This document shows, piece by piece, positions 40,353 through 50,626 of a stretch of 64,000 nt of DNA (position 1 is its first letter; the number at the start of each line of letters is the position of its first letter). Source of the DNA: Phytophthora sp. 'mugwort' (taxonomy: Eukaryota; Oomycota; Peronosporomycetes; Peronosporales; Peronosporaceae); assembly GCA_033558025.1 (NCBI GenBank), contig JAUCEF010000014.1, forward strand, positions 310,001-374,000. The letters are read 5' to 3'. The translations under genes were made by a program, and so were the position numbers. The notes below the pieces were generated by a model, which had not been told where the DNA came from, ran no database searches, and saw nothing but the letters and a program-made list of their open reading frames with translations.

Positions 40353-41227
40353 GTCCAATCGGCCATTTTGCTGGCCAGTAGGGACTCGAGTGTACTGTTA
40401 ATACTGCCAACGAATCGATTTGTACATACCGGTACGACAGCACTTCGAAAGTGCTTTTTGTTTTGTTCTGTAGTTGATCTGTAACAGACAATACAAAACA
40501 TTTATGCAATTTGTCAATCGTGGACCCTTTCGATGCTCAAACCTACTACAATTTCAGTTGACTCATCTGGAAGCTTTGTGAAATGAGACGCATTTGCCGC
40601 TTTTTGCTGATGCTCTTTTTGGCATCCGGCGGCATCGCCTAGAATGGGGCCTTGCCAATTAGTACGTACTGAGATCTGATTACATGTATTACATGTACTG
40701 AAGACAGAGTCAATGGAGCTACCCGTTCGGAACTAGAGATGACTCGTCAGCCTAGCGTGGACGTAGCTGCCTGACTGACAACGTAGAGCTTCGAGCTGTA
40801 GACACGCCAGAGGCTTCGGTCGCTCCATTGCTAAACGCGTTTAAAATTCCTGACCAATTATTGTGGATCCCATGATAATTATTGCAATGGTCTCGGTCCG
40901 TTGTTTTTTGTGTTTTTAAACATTACAATATTTACAAAGATATTGCTGTCGATAAATATGGCCACAAGATATGAGATGGCCCATTACGCTCTGAGGTTAT
41001 CGATTGGCTGTCTGGTTAGAAACACCAGCCGTGCTTTAAAAATGATTAAACCTGTTCTCCTTGTAAAATGATGTTAAAAAATAACTGCCGGCGTAATGTG
41101 TCAGTATATACTCCTTACTATCATTTGGTACGAAATACTCGAGTACGTTAGCACGTACCCGGACAATTTAGATGACGACAGTATGGAGGCTGTAAATCAC
41201 CAACTCGACATTGACCTGACCCCCTTA
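40353..41227. other. Intergenic region, no gene seen
   Basis: AT-rich DNA with no supportable frame. It includes a few ATGTACTGAAG/ACATGTA repeats about 40680-40710. Confidence 0.5.
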
Positions 41228-41297
41228 GAAGTGTATGGAAAGGTGCTCGCTGCTGCAATGATGTAGAATCAGCAGCGAGCACCTTTCCATACACTTC
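41228..41297. repeat. Perfect 28-bp inverted repeat (hairpin)
   Basis: The left arm 41228-41255 and right arm 41270-41297 are exact inverse copies around GTGTATGGAAAGGTGCTCGC, with a 14-nt spacer. The transcript would form a stable stem-loop. It lies 273 bp past the stop of the minus-strand Kazal gene, on the downstream side. Confidence 0.9.
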
Positions 41298-41569
41298 CTA
41301 CACCTTTGGCAATATTTGTTGCTGGATTTTAAAGACATGCAGCTTGCTCTCCAGTTTAATTATAGATTCAGCCTAGGCAGTCGCAGATATGAATTCGGCC
41401 GAGAACTCCCACAGATCAGGCGTAAGGTTTAATCAACTTATTTTTTTTTCAGTTATTGACTCGCGTATTCTCGTTTCCTGCTCCGAGGCTTCCGGATCAA
41501 GGCGAGAGCGACATGTGCGCACTGGGACTTTCTCGTCTTTGTCATGAGCAGCAGCGCTTAAGCTCGCAT

Positions 41570-41983
41570 CTACTTGCATGGACCATCCGCCTCCTTCGCA
41601 ATACCCTTGTCTGGGTTCTGGCAGCTGGCGAAGCCCAGCGTGCACGAGTTTCTGTAGGTAATTCCGTCTGTCCCGCAAACAGGAATGTAGTCGTCCGGGC
41701 ATGCCTGATTGCAGATGGTACTAGCACTGCTGGCCCTGCCAGCAGAGCCGCTGGAGCTCGACGAACCGAACAGATTCTTGTACGCAGGCTCACCGGGAAA
41801 GATTTCAGGGCCGATTCCTAAGTACAAGTTAGGGTTGATCGTGGTGATCGACGTTTCGCGCCCAGGTAGCTGGTTTATCTGGTTTACTTCGATGAGGGTG
41901 GCGGAGTCGACAGTACTGGTATCTGCGGATTCAGAAGTGCCGATCACAACTACGGCGATCAATGCCGCGATGAAAAACTTCAT
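41570..41983 (-). CDS. Secreted Kazal-type serine protease inhibitor (137 residues)
   Basis: The start at 41983 gives a signal peptide (MKFFIAALIAVVVIGTSES). A 50-residue linker contains TINPNLYLGIGPEIFPG, which resembles the repeats of the larger Kazal gene at 45807. The C-terminal domain has six Cys spaced C-x3-C-x7-C-x10-C-x6-C-x14-C with PVCGTDGITYRNSC, the Kazal signature. The residue two after the second Cys, the P1 site, is Asp, as in the known oomycete EPI inhibitors. Such proteins inhibit host subtilisin-like proteases in the apoplast; that role is inferred from the family. A Ser/Gly linker (FGSSSSSGSAG) separates the two parts. Confidence 0.9.
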   Translation of the reverse strand: MKFFIAALIAVVVIGTSESADTSTVDSATLIEVNQINQLPGRETSITTINPNLYLGIGPEIFPGEPAYKNLFGSSSSSGSAGRASSASTICNQACPDDYIPVCGTDGITYRNSCTLGFASCQNPDKGIAKEADGPCK

Positions 41984-42971
41984 GCTGCTTTGATTATGGG
42001 TGTGGTGGAGTGTAGTAAAGTGTGCGGCTGTGAGGAAATTGAAAAATGACCCGGCTCAAAGCTCCACGAGTTCTTACCGGGTTTCCAGTTGGAATCCGGT
42101 CCCATCCACACGCCAATGCAATCATGATTATTCGAACAAAATGAAAGCGCAACATTGCTCGGACTACAATATCGAAAACTACACCGGAGTTTCTGGAGTA
42201 TCTCATGTGAATTCCAGCATGTGCGTTAATGCTGCACTCAATGGTATTATATTATTTACTGCTCCTAAAGTAGGGACTGTCACTTGGCAGCGGCAGCGAT
42301 CGATAAACGGAATGAAAGTTAAATATTTGAATGACCGCAGCGTGCGTCCTTGGATTGCAGTTTAAGTATAAATCTTTATGTAACGGGACTCGTTCAGCAG
42401 CACGCAAGCAGTGTGGGAGAGCTGAGTCCGTGCCTACTGGTTTAAGTAAAGAGGACGGCAAATACCTGCGGGTAAATGCGATCTTTACCCGCACATTTTT
42501 AATTGAGCAGCCCACAGAGTGCCAGGTAAATCCACAGGTTGCTCAGGCAATCCACAGCTTTCACAACACATCATGTAGTCAGTCCACAAATGACCGGCCG
42601 CGCCACGCTTGGCTGGACGCCAGTGCCGCCCAGCCAATTCGCGATATGACGTTCTGGTGGGTGCATTCCGCAGCTCGCCATGATGCTCAGCCGCAGCAAA
42701 CCCGCGCGGGATTTGCTGAGGCTGAGCATGTGCGCCTGCGCACATTCATCACAAATCCTACCGTCGTTCCTCAAGTTCAAAGTACGAAACAATAAGTAAA
42801 GCTGAGGTTAAATTCGATTGGTCTCTTCAAACCGACTTTAGGCATCGAGACGTTTTGCTATACATGCGCATCGACTTTCCGTTTTACCACTCAGAACTTG
42901 AAATGGTCTGTGCAGTACTCTCAAAAGCTGTGGATTTTTCATATTTAAAACTTTTCATCGTCAATAAACAA
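41984..42971. other. Intergenic region with short hairpins
   Basis: No gene is supportable. A 47-nt imperfect hairpin lies at 42683-42729 (ATGCTCAGCCGCAGCAAA against TTTGCTGAGGCTGAGCAT, with the loop itself a CCCGCGCGGG palindrome). A 10-bp stem TGCGGGTAAA..TTTACCCGCA occurs at about 42468-42494. Confidence 0.6.
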
Positions 42972-43310
42972 GAGAGTGACTGTGTGCCCATCTGAAAAAG
43001 AGGGGGTGAAAGTCACATAACACGATCAACGGAGGAGAGCGGTTGCGAGCGCGCGTAGCCACAGCAAACCGCGCAGGGTGCCCACGAAGTAGGGTCGCGT
43101 GGTGTTGCGGAGGCGGGCCTAGCGCGGAGCTTTCCAGCGAGCCGAGCACTATAGCGGGCCGAACTTAGAATATTTTCCTCGCAGGAGTGCAGCGACTGCC
43201 TTTGCGAAGCAAAGCCCAAGATCGCGATCGGTCATCGAGATGGCTAGGGTAAAGGGAAATGGGAGACCGGTCAATACAAAACTACAGCGTTATTCAAAAA
43301 TGTTGCGAGG
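42972..43310 (+). repeat. Dispersed repeat family, copy 2 of 3
   Basis: It is the longest copy, sharing GGAGGAGAGCGGTTGCGAGC, GAGCTTTCCAGCGAGCCGAG, ACTTAGAATATTTTCCTCGC and GCTAGGGTAAAGGGA with the copy at 8864. Relative to copy 1 it has an insert about 43079-43110 and another about 43190-43203. Confidence 0.75.
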
Positions 43311-44130
43311 CTAGTTGGGCACATGAAGTTGCTGTCAGAAACACGTGCCAATAAACAATGAATCCGCCCCGGCTCAATTTCACGGTTTATGGCGTCGGTA
43401 AACATGCCTTCGTAGCAGCGTTTGTCGCATCGCTGCGACAAGGACAAGCGACTGCGTACACAGCCCTGAGAGTCTCAAGTTGAGACAGCATGCGGAACCC
43501 CCCTCGGTAATAATCGCTAGACGAGTAATACCTTGTTGTTGGAATACGAAAGCGACCAATTACAAAGCATTCGAGATTTTATTAATTTGTCAAAAGAAAT
43601 TGTGGAGATATATTCATATTCTAATGTGCTTAACTATGGAGAATGTCAGAGTATCAAAGAGCTACTTCTGCTTGCGACCTTATTTCCCAAATCAAACCAC
43701 AACGATCGCGACATCTTTTGTAGACCGCTCACAGATCTGTCCGATACGCCGGTAGAATCTCCTCGAACAAGCTACGTGACTTCAGGTACTTCTTGATCGC
43801 CTCTGGGGTCAACTCCTCTTCGACCGCGCCAGCAGCATCTTGCATGTCCGTGCCTCTACGCTCATCGCTTTACGATCTTTAATCGTTTCGGCGACTCGCT
43901 GATACAGCAGAAGTTTTCGTCCGTGGGCACCAGCGAGATGTACCCAACCTGAGCTAATCGATAGCACGATGCGATATTCTGGTACTGTCTGTTATCACTG
44001 CGATATGAATCCCTTTGACAAGAATAAAAAATGTGCCCCCCCTGTCTAATGGCGTATTATACTAGAGGGGTTGACAGAACTAAAACCAAGTTAGATGAAG
44101 GCATTACCTAACGCATCTTGAGATGTGTTT
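43311..44130. other. Intergenic region with decayed coding fragments
   Basis: Frames about 43533-43796 (+) and 43860-43740 (-) look protein-like over short spans (minus frame text EEELTPEAIKKYLKSRSLFE), but stops follow and no family is recognised. They are probably remnants. Confidence 0.35.
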
Positions 44131-44455
44131 TTGCGCGAGGTCACCGTGACATTTTTGATGAGCTCCGCAAAAGCATTCGCTGCGCTGCTGCGACTAAACG
44201 ATTTAGAGTGACTACGCATAAAGTCTCACAAAGAGGGGTGGAAGTTACGCAAACGGACAACGGAGGAGCATAGCAACCACGCGCGGGTGCCATCGAAGCA
44301 GTGCCGCGATATTTGCGGAGTCGGGCGCAGCGCCGAGCTCTAGCGGATAAGCCTAAGACCGCGATGACATCGGTCCGCGGGGGGATAGGGTAAAGGGAGA
44401 TGGGAGACCTCCAATACAAAAGTAAGTTTAACAAAAATGTGACGCGGCGAGACGG
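44131..44455 (+). repeat. Dispersed repeat family, copy 3 of 3, with paired ends
   Basis: It shares ACAACGGAGGAG, GCGCAGCGCCGAGCT and GGATAGGGTAAAGGGAGA with the other copies. Here the 3' end CAAAAATGTGACGCGGC has an inverted counterpart at 44131-44156 (GTCACCGTGACATTTTTG). This hints that the full-length family may carry short inverted ends. Confidence 0.6.
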
Positions 44456-45806
44456 TATGCTCAAATGATTCTCTTACCGGTTTGCTAAAAAACTTAGCGC
44501 TGGGCTCGCCTACCAGGGTACGCAAATCCTTGCCCACGGGCGCTCGCCTCCTTTGGTCTTTTCTTTATCTCGTTCAGATCGGCAGTCGTCATACACAATG
44601 ATATGGATTTGGATGGGACCAACTCTGTCATGAATACTGAACAGATGTTCCCTTATTAATCATATCGTCGGGAACTAACTTTTTATTTCTCTTCAAGGGT
44701 ATGCCTCGGCATGGGTATCCGGGATAGTCGTACTGTAGTACCACCACCTATTTGGTACTGCTAGCCATTTTGCTCTCGTCCTTCATCGGCAATAACCCAC
44801 CGCAGCCACTCGTTCGGCCATGCTCTCGCGTATTCGTGCCTCAACCCGTCAATGACTATCTCAATCCACCAGATGAGAACACGATAGAACGAAGACTTCT
44901 GCGGTGTCGATGGGTATTATAGCGTTGACGATGATGAGCCTATAAATACGTCGGAGGGCGTGCAGCAGAAATCGTTCACTCCTGATGTCGAGCTTGATAC
45001 TGAGGAGATAAAGGATCACCTCAAGTGAATCGCCGGGCTTCTCATCCGCGCTGCTTCAAGTTTGAGGAAATTCGGAGATGCAGCGAGAGCTAGAGCATGA
45101 AGCAAGGGCATAGGCAGCAGATCCTGCACAATAGTGACCTTGCCTACCCTGATACTGGATTTTTGGCGATTTTATTTGTCATATTTCGTTCAAAGGAGCG
45201 GGATAATGGTACCTAGGTTTGTATACTGAACCATGTTTTCATTCCTGTTGAGCATGTGTTCCAAGTAGGGATTCACATCGAGTGTATCCTCAAGCCATGG
45301 GCCAAGATTTGAATTTTTCTGTTTGGATCCACACAAACGAGAGCACAGAGAGGGGTGTCTGGAACTTCGGCTTTATACATAGGGGTAAGCATGTGGTGTC
45401 TGGGATCGATCCGGCGATTGTACGTAACTCAGTCACAACTGGACGTGGTAGAGTTCACTAAACAATAATGTGCCTTGGATTTTGGTTATCGGAAACTCCC
45501 TTATATCGTCACGGCATCCTGTTCGATCCAAGAATGGAGAAATACATAAAGTACTGTATTGCGCTGAAGAGCTTCCTTCCATCTCCTCTTCTATTCCAGA
45601 CCACCATCCGATGGCATCGCTACGACACCACGAGGTGCGAACTCCCTGCTGGTAACCAACTTGTCGCCCACAATCCTAAGGAAAATTCCTGGATAGGACG
45701 GCACTGGCGCTCGCATGAAGTGGTCCGAGAGCTCCTCTGAGCGACGCATTCTCGACTTTGCTCGGACCAACGAACTCACTCGAACCCCCTTCCCTCCCTC
45801 AACAAG
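44456..45806. other. Intergenic region upstream of the large Kazal gene
   Basis: No gene is supportable; frames around 45468-45740 have no domain. A candidate initiator ACTCACTCGAAC lies about 30 bp before the ATG at 45807. Confidence 0.5.
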
Positions 45807-46691
45807 ATGAAGTGCACTGCTGGATTTGTGCTCGCCGCCTTCGCGGTTGCTGGCGCCGCTGCCGAGTCCACCAACACCCTTACCGTCGATCCCAAGACGC
45901 TCACTCACGTCGACCCTGCGAACATTGTGGGCCTCGGCCCTGCTGTCCACGGCGGAGACAACCCAAAGCTCAAGAAGGCAATGGGGGAACTAGCCGGCTC
46001 TAACAACGGAAACTACTACACCATTGACCCTCGTTCGTTGCCTATCATGGATCCGAAGAACATTATTGGTTTGGGTCCTGTTGTTCGCCCTGGGATGCCG
46101 GGCTTCGGTAAGAACGAGGAGGCCAACAAGGCGTGGCAGGAGTTCCAGAAGCAAGAAGGTGCGACTACCAACCCCAAGGGCCAGCGCCGTCTGGGCTCGA
46201 CCAATACCCTGAACGTTGACCCGAAGTCTGGGCCGATTGACAACCCTTCGACGCTTGAGGGCCTTGGCCCTCAGACGCCTGCTGGCGACAACTCGAAGGC
46301 TAAGAAGGCTATGGACGAGTTGGCTACTCCGAGCTGCGACACCAACACTCTTGACACGACGAAGACGGCTCCACCCAAGCTGAACCCTGGAATCTACGAA
46401 GGATTGGGCCCTGTAGTGCTCCCTGGCATGGCTGGCTTCGGTCAAAATGCCCAGTTCAACAAGGCTTTGAAGGACCTCCAGCACGCTTCGACCAGCTCGA
46501 GCGGTAGCGCTGCCCCTAAATGCGCCCAGATTTGCCCCGATGAGTACAACCCTGTGTGCGGCTCGGACGGCGTTACGTACGGCAACTCGTGCTTCCTGGG
46601 CATCGCTAGCTGCAATAACCCGGACAAGCACATCGCGCAGGCTGGTGAAGATGCCTGCCCCGATCAAACCACTCAGACCACTCAGAACTAA
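45807..46691 (+). CDS. Secreted Kazal-domain protein with four N-terminal GLGP repeats (294 residues)
   Basis: The signal peptide is [20 protein letters not shown]. Residues about 22-205 hold four repeats, alternating two types. Type A is [28 protein letters not shown]. Type B is [33 protein letters not shown]. The order is A-B-A-B, as if a two-unit block had doubled. The C-terminal Kazal domain has C-x3-C-x7-C-x10-C-x6-C-x14-C with [14 protein letters not shown] and Asp at P1. It ends in a Thr/Gln tail. The same GIGP-type unit occurs once in the 41570 gene, so the two are relatives on opposite strands. Kazal inhibition of host proteases is inferred; the role of the repeats is unknown. Confidence 0.9.
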   Translation: MKCTAGFVLAAFAVAGAAAESTNTLTVDPKTLTHVDPANIVGLGPAVHGGDNPKLKKAMGELAGSNNGNYYTIDPRSLPIMDPKNIIGLGPVVRPGMPGFGKNEEANKAWQEFQKQEGATTNPKGQRRLGSTNTLNVDPKSGPIDNPSTLEGLGPQTPAGDNSKAKKAMDELATPSCDTNTLDTTKTAPPKLNPGIYEGLGPVVLPGMAGFGQNAQFNKALKDLQHASTSSSGSAAPKCAQICPDEYNPVCGSDGVTYGNSCFLGIASCNNPDKHIAQAGEDACPDQTTQTTQN

Positions 46692-47366
46692 CTCGTGATC
46701 AGTTGAGGAATAGAACACAATTGAACCGAATTTGTGTACCTGTTTTGCTGTTGTCACGTTAAAATATATTTACTGTACGGTACCCGCCTCCAAACATCAA
46801 GTTATCTTCTTCTGCACTCACTATGATTACATACGTTTGGCTGCGCTAGAGGAACAGCCTTCATTTGGTGTGCGTTTTGCATAAAACCGATGACAAATAA
46901 TGAACTTATTGCAAAAATTATGAAGTGGCCAAAGTATGGTGGACCAGAATGCTACATGTACTAGGTTTTTTGTCGTTCTAGCTGGGTGGGCTAAATATAA
47001 TGCGTTACGCAAAATTGGTACGACCCTAAACGGTTAAAAACAAGTCGCAATCGGTTATTTGGAAACGAGGTTTTTCATGTGTTATGCTGATACATAGCTG
47101 CTATAACCGAACGATGAATTATGGTTGATTACTCGGCATATGTGGTCCACATAAAGCCTCAATGGCCATTCTAAGGTGGACCAGAGAGTACATAATCAGT
47201 TGCAAATTGTATACTTAAGTAAAAACAAGATTCCACAACAGGCAGCAGCTTCACTATTTGGATACGGTAAATACAATGATGGAACTGCAAAGCGACTGAC
47301 TGGCTACAACGCGTACTCTGAAAAGGCAACAATTTGCACTTCTTTCCTTTCATGATATTTGTGATT
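46692..47366. other. Intergenic region between the Kazal and kinase genes
   Basis: AT-rich, with short repeats such as GGTGGACCAGA at about 46938 and 47174. No gene was seen. Confidence 0.5.
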
Positions 47367-50111
47367 TCACGATCGCGAAGCAGCGAGGTTAAACGCACAG
47401 TTGATCACGGCTCCAATCGGGATTCGACACTGAGGTCCGAAACGACACATCCGAGTTACTAGTCGCCACTCGCCGTCATTCATGCATTCCGGTCGTGGCG
47501 GTAGAGATTGCATTTCCACCACGTTGCGTATTACTACTGGATCTGGCACTGTATTCCCCCACGGATACTGACCCGTAACCGCCTCAATAATGCACATGCC
47601 AAGCGAATAAATGTCCGACGCGAATGTCGGCCGAGCTCCAAGCAAACATTCTGGTGCCTTCCATCGATACGCACCCAATGCCCCATTTTCATCGTCCACT
47701 GACGCCCCCATCTGTTTTGTGACGATACTCAACCCAAAATCTGCCAACTTGGCAGCAGGCAAACCGTCAGCGTTATCACAAACGAGAATATTGTTTCCCT
47801 TAAGGTCGCCATGAATGATGTCATGGTCATGAAGATGCTGCAGGCCCAAAGCAACATCCCCAATTGCAAGCCAAACTGTGCGTCGGTTCTTTCCTTTAAG
47901 ATACGAAGCAAAAGTTCCATGACTTGCCGGCTCGCACACGAAAAATGGTCGTCCTTGGTGGCAGGCGCCGTAAAGCTTGATTAAGTTCGGGTGGTTCAGT
48001 GAGAACCACAAGTCCGCTTCGCGACGAAACTGTTCCCAGTTCACGTTATCGGTTGGATCCAAAAGAACTTGTTTCACAACGACGTCCGTGTCGAGCCACT
48101 CGCCCTCGTACACAGCTCCAAAAGAACCATCGGCTATATGACTACCGAGCTGTACTTCGTACGGAGGGATGAACCACAATGGAAGTTCGTCGAATTCGCC
48201 AATTTCAACCAGTCCACTGGAAGACTCGGACCTGTAAGGGTTTCGTAGGCAACTAGAAAAAGCGCCCAGGGGTGCATTAGTAGCTCGGTCCATGTCGTTT
48301 GACAGTTGACTTCGCAAAGGTTGCGGTTTCTCCAAGCACGACTTCATTGCATTACCCTGGCGTCGCCGACTCTCTTTCCACGTCGTTTGCCATTCATGAA
48401 TGCGTGTCGTATTTTGCAAGTCCGAAGTGCGAAGCAACACGTCGAGGTCGTGATGAAATCTATAATTTTTATCAGCGACGGTCCCTGAAGCGCAAATGCT
48501 GGCAACGACACCTGTGCTGCCTAAAACACGTTCGTCAAGCGTATCAAAAAATCTCAGCACAATGAGGCTAAAACTCTCCACAAAAATCATGGACACTGGC
48601 TTCGAGCTAGCCAGAAATTGCTGATATACATCCACTAAGCGGTTGTACACAGGACGATTTACGCCCCAAGACCTGTTGTTATCCGTTCCATCGCAAAGCT
48701 GTTTAATTTCCTCCAATGTCGCTTCGAGGGTCATACCCAGCGTTTGAATCTCGTATTCCCTAATATTTTCTATAGTAGCTGGATAGCTAGTTAAAGATTT
48801 GGCAACGGGAGGGGTCACACGTCTAGCCAGCACACGTAGCTGGTGCACGATGTCGGCCATGCAGGTTCTTTCTGCAGGATCAGGTGCACATATGCCTAAA
48901 AGTAGATCCCATTCAGTTTTTTTGATGAAGCCAAGCCGAACAACTGGAAGGCCATTCAAACCTACGTTAAGAGATGGTATCCTGTCGGGTGAACGGTCCT
49001 TCACAAGAATCACAAAAACTGCCAGCCCAAAGGCGAGAATGTCTGACGAAACGGATGGACTCGCCTTTGAACCGAGGTTATCAATCTCTGGTCGACGGAC
49101 TAAGCCCATTCCACTTAAAATTCCTTTCTGCGACGCGTGCGAGTAAAGTAGGTTTCCTTCAGTTAATCGTTCATGCACAAGTCCCCGATCATGGACATAC
49201 TGAAGACCGAGAGCGCAACCAAGTACGTGTCCCCACGTTTGCTTCACGTTTCCGACCGCACGGGCTCCTCTTTTACTCCACTTTTTCGAAAATGTTCGTT
49301 CGCCGCCTCTCATTTTGCCTGACCTCCTCCTTCTCGGTATATTTTGTTTCGAAAGTGGCAACTCACTGCACGCTTCATGAATCACGAACGGATTTCCTAC
49401 ATGGCACGCGCCAAAAAACTTTCGAACGTTTGGGTGGTGAAGCTTCGCCCAAACTGCAGCCTGTCGCTCACACGCTTCTTCTCCTTCTTCCACGAAAGTT
49501 CTCTTGGCTCGAAACCACTCCAGCTCCGACGTCGCGAACCAAAGCGGCAAGTTCCCTACCGTCACATTTCCACGTCGAGCCACCATATCAAAGACCTCCG
49601 AGACCACATCCGTCTCCCTCGACGTCAGCACGTGACTATAGTGGTCCAACTGATGTTTCAGTAGCGTCAAAATTTTCATTTGCTGGTCAGCGTCGCCCAT
49701 TTCCATTGTCATTTTCTTCTCATCCCGCAAAACGGTTTCAATTTCTCGGATCCACTCAATGCGCTCGGATTCCAAATTATTGTCCCAAATTTCCCGAATT
49801 TTACTTCTTAATAGACCCTCCATCCCCAAAACGGACTCAATAGTCCTCTGAAGCAACAAAATGACACGAGCCGAATCCGCCAGTCGAATTAGCAACCGAC
49901 ATTCTCCCTCAAATCCACGCAATTTTTTATTCAAGAATTGACCCGCACGAGCGAGCGCCATGTCGTCGCCAGTCGCCCTCGCCAGCTCCCGCAACTGCGA
50001 CACCAAGTGGTCCCCAAGAATCGTCGGCGATCTCGTGAGCGCCACGCAGCGAGAGTGCCACCGGCCTCCAGCAGCCACGCGCGGATCCACCCACTGTTGC
50101 CAGCGACCCAT
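47367..50111 (-). CDS. TKL-group protein kinase with tandem pseudokinase and kinase domains
   Basis: This is a 914-residue single-exon protein. Residues about 1-200 are a helical N-terminal part. At about 210-430 lies a first kinase-like domain (KLHHPNVRKFFGACHVGNPF, LVHERLTEGNLLYS). Its catalytic loop lacks the HRD Asp and DFG is replaced by GMGL, so it is a pseudokinase. After a helical linker, a complete kinase domain starts at about residue 652: GSHIADGSFGAVYEG (Gly loop), VVVKQVL (Lys), HGDLKGNNILV (catalytic loop, about 764), KLADFGL (about 790) and APECLLGARPTFASDIYSLG. The HGDLK form and the sequence around it are typical of the expanded TKL kinases of oomycetes. Substrates are unknown. 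Confidence 0.9.
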   Translation of the reverse strand: MGRWQQWVDPRVAAGGRWHSRCVALTRSPTILGDHLVSQLRELARATGDDMALARAGQFLNKKLRGFEGECRLLIRLADSARVILLLQRTIESVLGMEGLLRSKIREIWDNNLESERIEWIREIETVLRDEKKMTMEMGDADQQMKILTLLKHQLDHYSHVLTSRETDVVSEVFDMVARRGNVTVGNLPLWFATSELEWFRAKRTFVEEGEEACERQAAVWAKLHHPNVRKFFGACHVGNPFVIHEACSELPLSKQNIPRRRRSGKMRGGERTFSKKWSKRGARAVGNVKQTWGHVLGCALGLQYVHDRGLVHERLTEGNLLYSHASQKGILSGMGLVRRPEIDNLGSKASPSVSSDILAFGLAVFVILVKDRSPDRIPSLNVGLNGLPVVRLGFIKKTEWDLLLGICAPDPAERTCMADIVHQLRVLARRVTPPVAKSLTSYPATIENIREYEIQTLGMTLEATLEEIKQLCDGTDNNRSWGVNRPVYNRLVDVYQQFLASSKPVSMIFVESFSLIVLRFFDTLDERVLGSTGVVASICASGTVADKNYRFHHDLDVLLRTSDLQNTTRIHEWQTTWKESRRRQGNAMKSCLEKPQPLRSQLSNDMDRATNAPLGAFSSCLRNPYRSESSSGLVEIGEFDELPLWFIPPYEVQLGSHIADGSFGAVYEGEWLDTDVVVKQVLLDPTDNVNWEQFRREADLWFSLNHPNLIKLYGACHQGRPFFVCEPASHGTFASYLKGKNRRTVWLAIGDVALGLQHLHDHDIIHGDLKGNNILVCDNADGLPAAKLADFGLSIVTKQMGASVDDENGALGAYRWKAPECLLGARPTFASDIYSLGMCIIEAVTGQYPWGNTVPDPVVIRNVVEMQSLPPRPECMNDGEWRLVTRMCRFGPQCRIPIGAVINCAFNLAASRS

Positions 50112-50626
50112 TCTGAGGAATTGGTCGTGTGACGTCGAAGCTGCAATCTTTTCGATGCAACCCGCTTAATTCAGGTTCAAAATGATATTTAAAATGATAT
50201 TTAAAATGATATTTAGTTGTGGTGTACACTCCGGAACTGTACTCTTTGGGTTGTATACTGTATACTTGCTATAGAAAGTTGCGAAAAAAGGTTCTGAACT
50301 ACTGATTGGGGATCAGCTGGAAAGAATGACAGCATATAGGTTTCTTGACTAGTCTATATTTAGTGGTTATTGTGGCATGCACCTCCTTGAAATCGGCTTT
50401 TGTGGGTCCAATTGTTGGAATGGTCAAATTTGCAATTTACCGGAGCTGACTTCGAGTGAGCGCTGTCAGAATTAGCAAGCAAAAGTCTGTTTTGTCCAAT
50501 AAATCGCTAAAATGATTGGATAATGAGTCCAACGTCCACCGCACAACCATTTTGCAAACGCATGACTTACCGCGACGACTTCCGCTGTTGAGCGGTAGCC
50601 CTTATCCGCGTGTATGACGTCCCAAG
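50112..50626. other. Upstream region of the kinase gene
   Basis: Three tandem copies of AAAATGATATTTA occur at about 50176-50215, close to the kinase start on its upstream side. There is otherwise nothing supportable. Confidence 0.6.

Noticed and set aside
39279..40358. Several 80-125 residue minus frames opposite the cysteine-rich gene
   Set aside because: They repeat with the tandem modules of the plus-strand gene and are shadows of it.
46190..46200. RxLR-like host-targeting motif (QRRLGS) in the large Kazal protein
   Set aside because: It lies about 130 residues from the start with no dEER, far from the usual place after the signal peptide.
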